NCBI GenBank assembly: GCA_002412705.1 | Contig: DHVO01000066.1 | Span: 11,962-22,887, forward strand | DNA: 10,926 nucleotides | From: Bacteroidales bacterium UBA5206 | Lineage (GTDB): Bacteria > Bacteroidota > Bacteroidia > Bacteroidales > Tenuifilaceae | Direction of reading: 5' to 3' | Shown here: positions 6,187 to 10,926 of the stretch, piece by piece | Layout of the letters: each line of letters opens with the position of its first letter | Numbering within the stretch: position 1 is the first letter of the stretch | Program-made: the position numbers and the translations under genes | Notes under the pieces: model-generated | What the model saw: only the letters and a program-made list of their open reading frames with translations | What the model was told of the DNA's origin: nothing | Databases searched by the model: none

Positions 6187-8208
6187 ATGGATTTCAATAT
6201 TACGTCTGAGTTTAGCCCTACAGGAGACCAACCTGAAGCCATTAGGCAGCTTGCCGAAGGCCTTAGGCAAAGCGAGAGGCACCAAACACTTCTTGGGGTT
6301 ACTGGTTCTGGAAAGACATTTACCGTGGCTAACGTTATTGCCGAGGTAAACCGTCCCGCACTTATACTAAGCCACAATAAAACCCTTGCAGCTCAGCTTT
6401 ACGGAGAGTTTAAACACTTTTTCCCAAACAATGCTGTAGAGTACTTTGTGTCGTACTACGATTACTACCAGCCAGAGGCATACCTCCCTGTTACCGACAC
6501 ATACATAGAAAAGGACTTATCCATTAACGATGAGATAGAAAAGTTGCGCCTTAGCGCCACATCGGCACTCTTATCGGGAAGGCGCGATGTTATTGTTGTA
6601 TCGTCGGTATCGTGCCTCTACGGTATTGGAAACCCTGCCGACTTTCATAGCAACACAGTAAACGTAAAGGTTGGCCAAACGGTTAGCCGTAACCAATTCC
6701 TACGTAAACTTGTTGATGGGCTCTACTCGCGGAACGAGGTTGAGTTTAAACGCGGAACTTTTAGAGTAAAGGGCGATACCGTTGATATTTTTGTTGCCTA
6801 CGGCGATTACGCTTTTCGCATTGTATTCTGGGGCGACGACATTGAGGCCATTGAGTCGTTCGATCCATTATCGGGGAACAAAATTGACAACCTAAACGAA
6901 GCAACTATATACCCTGCAAACATATTTGTTACCACACGTGAGCGCATAAACCTTGCAATTAACCAAATCCAGGACGACCTAGTAAAGCAAATAACCTTTC
7001 TAAAGGCACACGATAAGCACATTGAAGCTAAACGCCTTCAGCAAAGGGTTGAGTACGATATGGAGATGATTAAGGAACTGGGATACTGCCCTGGCATAGA
7101 GAACTACTCGCGCTACTTCGATGGTCGCCCACCGGGTATGCGCCCATTCTGTTTGCTCGATTACTTCCCTCAGGATTTTATAACCATTATAGACGAAAGC
7201 CACGTAACCATTCCTCAGATTAGGGCAATGTATGGAGGCGACCATAGCCGCAAGCAAAACCTTGTAGAGTACGGCTTCCGTCTTCCTGCTGCAATTGACA
7301 ATAGGCCTCTGCGGTTTGAGGAGTTTGAGGGAATTATTGGACAAGCCATATACGTAAGTGCAACCCCCGCCGACTACGAATTGGAACGCAGTAATGGTGT
7401 TATTATTGAACAGCTAATTAGACCAACCGGACTACTAGACCCTATCATTGAAGTACGGCCAAGTCTTAATCAGGTTGATGATTTGGTTGGGGAAATTAAC
7501 GATCGTGCTGCCCGCGATGAACGTGTTCTGGTTACTACCCTTACCAAACGTATGGCCGAAGAGCTGGTTAAGTACTTTGCCCGCCTAGATATACGTTGCC
7601 GCTACATCCACTCCGATGTTGATACGCTTGAGCGCGTGGAGATTATGGAGGATTTGCGAAAAGGACTTTTCGATGTACTAGTGGGCGTTAACCTACTCCG
7701 CGAGGGTCTGGACCTACCAGAAGTCTCTTTAGTTGCCATTCTCGATGCCGATAAGGAGGGATTCCTTCGCTCCGCACGCTCCTTAACACAAACCGCGGGT
7801 AGAGCTGCGCGTAACATTAACGGTAGGGTAATAATGTATGCCGACAAGATGACCGAATCCATGCGCGTTACTATTGATGAAACAAACCGGCGTCGCGAGA
7901 AGCAATTGCTTTACAATCAACAGAATGGTATTACCCCTCAGCAAATTGTTAAGAATCGCGAATCGGTACTTGGAGTGGATCCCTCACCTAAACCAGAGAG
8001 AAAGCGCATCTACACGGAACCGGAAAAGATTGACTACGCCGCCGACCCTGTTGTTAAGTTCATGGGAGCCGATGCCCTTAAAAAAGCTATAGATAAAGCG
8101 AAAAAATCTATGGAGGAAGCCGCAAAGCAGCTAGACTTTATACAAGCAGCCCGTTTCCGTGATGAGATGTATGCCCTGCAGAAGCAACTGGATAGTTTAA
8201 AACATTAG
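6187..8208 (+). CDS. uvrB: UvrABC excinuclease subunit B
   Basis: A 673-residue cytoplasmic DNA-repair helicase-like ATPase, full length for the family. With UvrA it verifies bulky or UV-induced lesions, then recruits UvrC to cut on both sides. Motifs in order: Walker A GVTGSGKT (37-44, Lys43); helicase motif Ia-type LSHNKTLAAQ (61-70); the damage-probing beta-hairpin beginning YYDYYQPEAY (90-99); the Walker B variant DESH (336-339); SATP (391-394); helicase motif V VNLLREGLDLPE (501-512); motif VI QTAGRAARN (535-543); and a C-terminal UVR domain (about 633-668, AAKQLDFIQAARFRDEM) that contacts UvrC. All look intact. The ATG at 6187 gives the normal N terminus, with the conserved PTGDQPEAI at 11-19. 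It stands alone, with a hairpin upstream and a strong bidirectional terminator downstream against kdsB. Nothing unusual was seen in the coding sequence. Confidence 0.98.
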   Translation: MDFNITSEFSPTGDQPEAIRQLAEGLRQSERHQTLLGVTGSGKTFTVANVIAEVNRPALILSHNKTLAAQLYGEFKHFFPNNAVEYFVSYYDYYQPEAYLPVTDTYIEKDLSINDEIEKLRLSATSALLSGRRDVIVVSSVSCLYGIGNPADFHSNTVNVKVGQTVSRNQFLRKLVDGLYSRNEVEFKRGTFRVKGDTVDIFVAYGDYAFRIVFWGDDIEAIESFDPLSGNKIDNLNEATIYPANIFVTTRERINLAINQIQDDLVKQITFLKAHDKHIEAKRLQQRVEYDMEMIKELGYCPGIENYSRYFDGRPPGMRPFCLLDYFPQDFITIIDESHVTIPQIRAMYGGDHSRKQNLVEYGFRLPAAIDNRPLRFEEFEGIIGQAIYVSATPADYELERSNGVIIEQLIRPTGLLDPIIEVRPSLNQVDDLVGEINDRAARDERVLVTTLTKRMAEELVKYFARLDIRCRYIHSDVDTLERVEIMEDLRKGLFDVLVGVNLLREGLDLPEVSLVAILDADKEGFLRSARSLTQTAGRAARNINGRVIMYADKMTESMRVTIDETNRRREKQLLYNQQNGITPQQIVKNRESVLGVDPSPKPERKRIYTEPEKIDYAADPVVKFMGADALKKAIDKAKKSMEEAAKQLDFIQAARFRDEMYALQKQLDSLKH

Positions 8209-8224
8209 CAATCCGCATAAACAA

Positions 8225-8254
8225 AAAAGGCCGTCCCTGTGAGGATGGCCTTTT
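8225..8254. terminator. Bidirectional rho-independent terminator between uvrB and kdsB
   Basis: AAAAGGCCGTCC (8225-8236) pairs with GGATGGCCTTTT (8243-8254) over 12 bases with one G-T wobble and the loop CTGTGA. A tracts on one side and T tracts on the other serve both strands. It starts 16 bases after the uvrB stop and ends 15 bases from the kdsB stop. Confidence 0.9.
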
Positions 8255-8269
8255 GGTTAGTAAAATATA

Positions 8270-9028
8270 CTAGCCCAGATGTTGGGCTGCAAACTGCTTT
8301 ACACGTTCCAAATCTTCTGGTGTATCTACGGCTAGAGTCTCCATATTGGTTTTTGCAACACGAATACGGTACCCATTCTCAATCCACCTAAGCTGCTCCA
8401 GCGACTCAGCCAGTTCTAGTGGCGATTGCTCTAGAACTGTGATCTCCCTTAGCGCTTTTGCACGGTATGCATACAATCCAATGTGCTTATAGTATGTATG
8501 GCGGGCAGCCCACTCCTTTTGCTCCACTCCACGTAAAAATGGAATCACCGAACGACTAAAGTAAATAGCATCACCTGCTAAGTTTAGTACAACCTTAGGG
8601 CTATTGGCATTAAAAATATCATCAGTAGATGAAAATGGCTTAACAAGCGTGGCAATATCAACATTCTCCTCGTCGAAACAACCAATTAGCTTACGTAGCT
8701 GCTCCGTTTGAATAAACGGCTCATCGCCCTGAATATTCACCACAACGTCAAATGCTTCGCCAGTTAGCGTTTCAGCTTTAGCAAGAGCCTCGGCACACCT
8801 ATCTGTACCACTTTTATGCTCAGTGGAAGTCATAATAACCCTACCGCCAAACGATATTACAGCCTTCTCTATACGTACATCATCTGTTGCAACAAAGGCA
8901 TAACCAAAAACTGCCGATGCTCTTTCGTAAACCCACTGAATCATAGGCTTACCAGCAATATCAGCAAGAGGTTTCCCCGGAAACCTAGTTGAGGCAAAAC
9001 GTGCAGGAATAAGAGCTAATACTCGCAT
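8270..9028 (-). CDS. kdsB: 3-deoxy-manno-octulosonate cytidylyltransferase (CMP-Kdo synthetase)
   Basis: A 252-residue cytoplasmic enzyme that joins Kdo to CTP, giving CMP-Kdo for the lipopolysaccharide inner core. The start chosen is the ATG at 9028, giving MRVLALIPARFASTRFPGKP, which matches the usual family N terminus; a GTG two codons upstream (9034) is possible but adds only two residues. Visible signatures: the nucleotide-binding loop PARFASTRFPGKPL (8-21), ATDD (47-50), SGTDR (73-77), the metal/substrate motif VNIQGDEPFI (97-106), YFSRSVIPF (156-164), HIGLYAYR (182-189), LEQLRWIENG (210-219) and VDTPEDL (234-240). Length and motifs are normal. It converges on uvrB and has its own promoter, so it appears monocistronic here. 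It confirms a Gram-negative host that makes Kdo-containing lipid A core. Confidence 0.97.
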   Translation of the reverse strand: MRVLALIPARFASTRFPGKPLADIAGKPMIQWVYERASAVFGYAFVATDDVRIEKAVISFGGRVIMTSTEHKSGTDRCAEALAKAETLTGEAFDVVVNIQGDEPFIQTEQLRKLIGCFDEENVDIATLVKPFSSTDDIFNANSPKVVLNLAGDAIYFSRSVIPFLRGVEQKEWAARHTYYKHIGLYAYRAKALREITVLEQSPLELAESLEQLRWIENGYRIRVAKTNMETLAVDTPEDLERVKQFAAQHLG

Positions 9029-9045
9029 ATTCACAAAATTTTAGG

Positions 9046-9079
9046 CAAAGATAAATAAGAATAAAACGCAAACAGCAAA
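9046..9079 (-). promoter_or_regulatory. Predicted kdsB promoter
   Basis: On the minus strand, TTTG at 9079-9076 is followed after 22 bases by TATCTTTG at 9053-9046. Both elements match the Bacteroidota consensus exactly, and the spacer is near the long end of the usual range. Transcription would begin about ten bases before the ATG at 9028. A second TTTG at 9072-9069 has a 15-base spacer, probably too short. Confidence 0.65.
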
Positions 9080-9179
9080 CCTGTGCATATGCTTTTAAAT
9101 AATCAACCAACACTCAAGTAGAATGTGGCTGAATTAATGGTTGCAATTTTTTATGAAACTACTTGCCGTTAATAATTCA

Positions 9180-9207
9180 ATTGCAATGAGTTAATTTAAT
9201 ATATTAG
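9180..9207 (+). promoter_or_regulatory. Weak candidate promoter of the secreted-protein pair
   Basis: ATTG (9180-9183) and TATATTAG (9200-9207) each miss the consensus by one base and are separated by 16 bases, slightly short. The -7 box ends 27 bases before the ATG at 9235. No better match lies between 9080 and 9234, which is AT-rich and otherwise shows only two copies of TTGCAAT (9142-9148 and 9181-9187). Confidence 0.25.
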
Positions 9208-9234
9208 GTAATTGATTTCCATAACACAATCGCC

Positions 9235-10008
9235 ATGCATTTAACCCTAATTACAGTTTTTTTAATAATCTCCTTAAATGCTTTTAGTCAAGCACGCTCA
9301 ATTCATGTTCTAGTAGCATTGTGCGACAATGAGAACCAAGGAATTGTTCCTGTACCTAAGAAAATAGGAAATGGTCAAGATCCCCTAAACAATCTTTACT
9401 GGGGATGTGCGTATGGAGTAAAAACCTATTTCAAAAAACAACCAGATTGGATTCTTGTAAAGCAATACAAGAATCCATCGACAATAATATATGAACGGTT
9501 GATATTTAAGCACAAGGATTCTTCTGTATTCCTCATTGCTGATGCATATAATGGAGCCAAGATAAAACAAACAACAATTGATTTTCTACACTACTCTGCT
9601 GGTCATTTAAAAACAATGGCTTTTATTGGAAACGATACAGTAAAAATGGGAGGTAACGCAAATTTACTATGTTACATTGGGCATAATGGGTTAATGGATT
9701 TTTCGCTCAGTAGCAATCCTAAACCAACCGACAATAAAAAAAGAGAAGTAGTTATTTTGGCTTGTTCAAGTAAGTCCTTTTTTGAAGAACCCATAAAGTC
9801 AACAGGTGCATATCCTTTAATATGGACAACCAACCTAATGTGTCCAGAGGCTTACACTTTAAAAGCCATCTTGGATTCATGGATTAAATGTGAATCTAAT
9901 GAACTGATAAGATCAAATGCAGCAAAAACCTACCATCAGTACCAAAAATGTGGAATAAAAGGGGCTAATAAACTATTTGTAACAGGATATTCCCATACAA
10001 GGCAATAA
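9235..10008 (+). CDS. Secreted protein of unknown function with a possible clan CD peptidase-like fold
   Basis: 257 residues; I do not recognise a named family with a known job. Residues 1-20 are a plausible Sec signal peptide (hydrophobic core LTLITVFLIISL, ending FSQA). The mature protein opens with a beta strand and a conserved-looking segment (IHVLVALCDNENQG, VPVP, GNGQDP, NLYWG, about 24-57). Then come a strand ending LIADAYNGAK (100-109) with an amphipathic helix, a strand running into His150 (LLCYIGHNGLMDF), and a strand running into Cys177 (VVILACSSKSFF). A strand ending in His-x-Gly followed by a strand ending in Ala-Cys-x-Ser is the layout of the catalytic dyad in clan CD cysteine peptidases such as caspases and gingipains, so a similar fold is conceivable. 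The spacing and HNG instead of HG are not diagnostic, and a non-enzymatic relative is equally possible. The C-terminal part (about 187-257) contains MCPEAYTL and YQKCG. The region is more AT-rich than uvrB. A second secreted unknown follows after 49 bases. Confidence 0.75.
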   Translation: MHLTLITVFLIISLNAFSQARSIHVLVALCDNENQGIVPVPKKIGNGQDPLNNLYWGCAYGVKTYFKKQPDWILVKQYKNPSTIIYERLIFKHKDSSVFLIADAYNGAKIKQTTIDFLHYSAGHLKTMAFIGNDTVKMGGNANLLCYIGHNGLMDFSLSSNPKPTDNKKREVVILACSSKSFFEEPIKSTGAYPLIWTTNLMCPEAYTLKAILDSWIKCESNELIRSNAAKTYHQYQKCGIKGANKLFVTGYSHTRQ

Positions 10009-10057
10009 TCCTGACAACGGAAATTGATAGAACACTCTAATGTAAAACAATTATAAA

Positions 10058-10708
10058 ATGATGCGAATATTAGCCCTACTACTAATAATAATACTTTCCA
10101 GATTTAACACCCTTGGGCAACTGGATAGCACATGGAACCTGCTTATTGTAAAGAAAGGGAAGCAGATTGAGTTAAAAGACGACATGGCAAAGTATAGTAG
10201 TTCAGGATTCTATCTCCACAGAAACTGTTTGTATGATGTTATCCTTCTTAATGAAGCGATGCATACACTTAAACTAATAGGAATAAGACCAGACTCGCTA
10301 ACGTTTATTTCAATAGCCAATAATACTGTCCGAGATACCCTTGTAATTCACTATAAAGAGATTGATAAGATCTTACTTGTAAAAAACTGGTTGTCAAATT
10401 CTAGAAAAGAAATAAAATGCGCCAAGTACAACTTTGTTTTCCATAAGTCTCCAATAAATTACACATTCCCTAGCAAATACGATTACATCTTCTCTGTAGA
10501 TGAAAAAATGAGCGAACTTCATCCTAGACTTACCCACCAAGGAATTAAATACTTCTATGAGTACCAAGGTAAGTTATACTTTCATTCATCCATAGAGGTT
10601 CAACAACCCAACATTAGCAATAAGGAAAAAGCAAATGCGCTTAAGGCAGCAGCAATAGCACTAGACTTACTCATTAACAGAAGGATTACCGTTACAATAA
10701 GAAAATAG
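10058..10708 (+). CDS. Secreted protein of unknown function
   Basis: 216 residues, no recognised family. Residues 1-20 form a signal peptide (MMRILALLLIIIL core, ending NTLG before Gln21); the start could be either of two adjacent ATGs at 10058 and 10061. The mature part looks mixed beta/alpha: charged strands such as NLLIVKKGKQIELK (27-40) and LVIHYKEIDKILLVK (95-109), and an aromatic-rich middle (about 123-175, with KYDYIFSVDEK and IKYFYEYQGKLYF). The C-terminal helix rich in Ala and Leu (about 188-207) ends in a basic tail. Two cysteines (57 and 121) could form a disulphide outside the cytoplasm. There is no lipobox Cys, membrane anchor or type IX secretion C-terminal domain that I can see. 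It follows the 9235 gene by 49 bases with no terminator or promoter-like box between, so co-transcription is likely. The gene shares the AT-rich composition of its neighbour. No function is proposed. Confidence 0.72.
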   Translation: MMRILALLLIIILSRFNTLGQLDSTWNLLIVKKGKQIELKDDMAKYSSSGFYLHRNCLYDVILLNEAMHTLKLIGIRPDSLTFISIANNTVRDTLVIHYKEIDKILLVKNWLSNSRKEIKCAKYNFVFHKSPINYTFPSKYDYIFSVDEKMSELHPRLTHQGIKYFYEYQGKLYFHSSIEVQQPNISNKEKANALKAAAIALDLLINRRITVTIRK

Positions 10709-10877
10709 AAGAGATAAAGGGATTACTACTAATACACGCAACTTTCACACCCATACTGTTTGCTTGAATAATAGAATTATATCCTTATATGCTCTCGGGA
10801 GATGCCTTTATTAACAATACAAGACCAAACTCGCACTCGTTTGCATAAGTCGTTACGCACACCTTTGGCCTACCCCC
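10709..10877. other. Intergenic stretch without recognisable genes
   Basis: 169 bases between the last secreted-protein gene and the right-edge hairpin. The longest plus-strand ATG frame noticed is 19 codons (from 10789) and the minus strand offers only a short one, neither with coding character. No T-tailed hairpin terminator for the plus-strand genes and no clear TAnnTTTG box was found. Confidence 0.5.
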
Positions 10878-10918
10878 AAAAAAGAAGCGCCCCCGAACAC
10901 GACGTGTCCGGGGGCGCT
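10878..10918 (-). terminator. Strong GC-rich terminator of a minus-strand gene beyond the right edge
   Basis: Positions 10886-10918 form a 33-base near-perfect palindrome: 16-base arms starting AGCGCCCCCG and ending CGGGGGCGCT, with one A-C mismatch and the tip ACAC-GAC-GTGT. Read on the minus strand the stem is followed by TTCTTTTTT (10886-10878), the layout of a rho-independent terminator. It stands out sharply from the AT-rich surroundings. The gene or RNA it ends lies outside the window. Confidence 0.8.
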
Positions 10919-10926
10919 AAGGGTCG

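Noticed and set aside
7000..7344. Open frame of over 100 codons on the minus strand inside uvrB
   Set aside because: It lies entirely antisense to an unmistakable full-length uvrB, has no recognisable protein features and is explained by the codon composition of uvrB.
9142..9187. Two TTGCAAT direct repeats upstream of the secreted-protein gene
   Set aside because: Seven-base repeats in very AT-rich DNA are expected by chance and there is no third copy at regular spacing, so neither an iteron set nor a CRISPR is supported.
10789..10848. Short plus-strand peptide gene of 19 codons in the right intergenic region
   Set aside because: Too short, no supporting upstream signal, no hydrophobic or other peptide-gene character.

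Overview
The window looks like chromosomal core-type DNA from a member of the Bacteroidota, probably Bacteroidales. The evidence is that promoters resemble the Bacteroidota sigma-ABfr pattern (TTTG, about 20 bases, TAnnTTTG), with exact TAnnTTTG boxes before mntP, the porin gene, the sensor kinase gene, uvrB and kdsB. Classical Shine-Dalgarno sites are mostly absent, and the encoded proteins (outer-membrane porin, Kdo pathway enzyme) are those of a Gram-negative cell. No mobile element, CRISPR array, tRNA or rRNA gene was seen.

Layout from left to right. Positions 1-302 (minus) hold the first 100 codons of a manganese exporter, mntP, cut by the window edge. A divergent promoter region (303-419) then leads into a two-gene plus-strand unit: an outer-membrane porin-like beta-barrel (420-1577) and a small extracytoplasmic FMN-binding-domain protein (1599-2075). 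A hairpin separates this unit from a convergent, very large sensor histidine kinase (2096-5323, minus) with a MASE1 membrane sensor and four PAS domains. Across a 5' intergenic region with an inverted repeat lies a divergent stand-alone receiver protein (5542-5973, plus), the likely partner of the kinase. After a hairpin and an unexplained inverted repeat comes uvrB (6187-8208, plus), which converges on kdsB (8270-9028, minus) across a clear bidirectional terminator.

The right end is more AT-rich and holds two secreted proteins of unknown function (9235-10008 and 10058-10708), probably one transcript. The first has a His...Cys arrangement reminiscent of clan CD (caspase/gingipain-like) cysteine peptidases; this is inference only. 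The window closes with a very GC-rich hairpin followed, on the minus strand, by a T tract. This looks like the terminator of a minus-strand gene or stable RNA lying beyond the right edge.

The genes do not form one pathway. The defensible functional pairs are porin plus FMN protein (envelope, possibly redox or transport), kinase plus receiver (signalling), and the two secreted unknowns. uvrB (DNA repair), kdsB (lipopolysaccharide core) and mntP (metal export) are independent housekeeping genes. The secreted pair and the porin/FMN pair are the places where something undescribed is most likely, but nothing here proves a new system.
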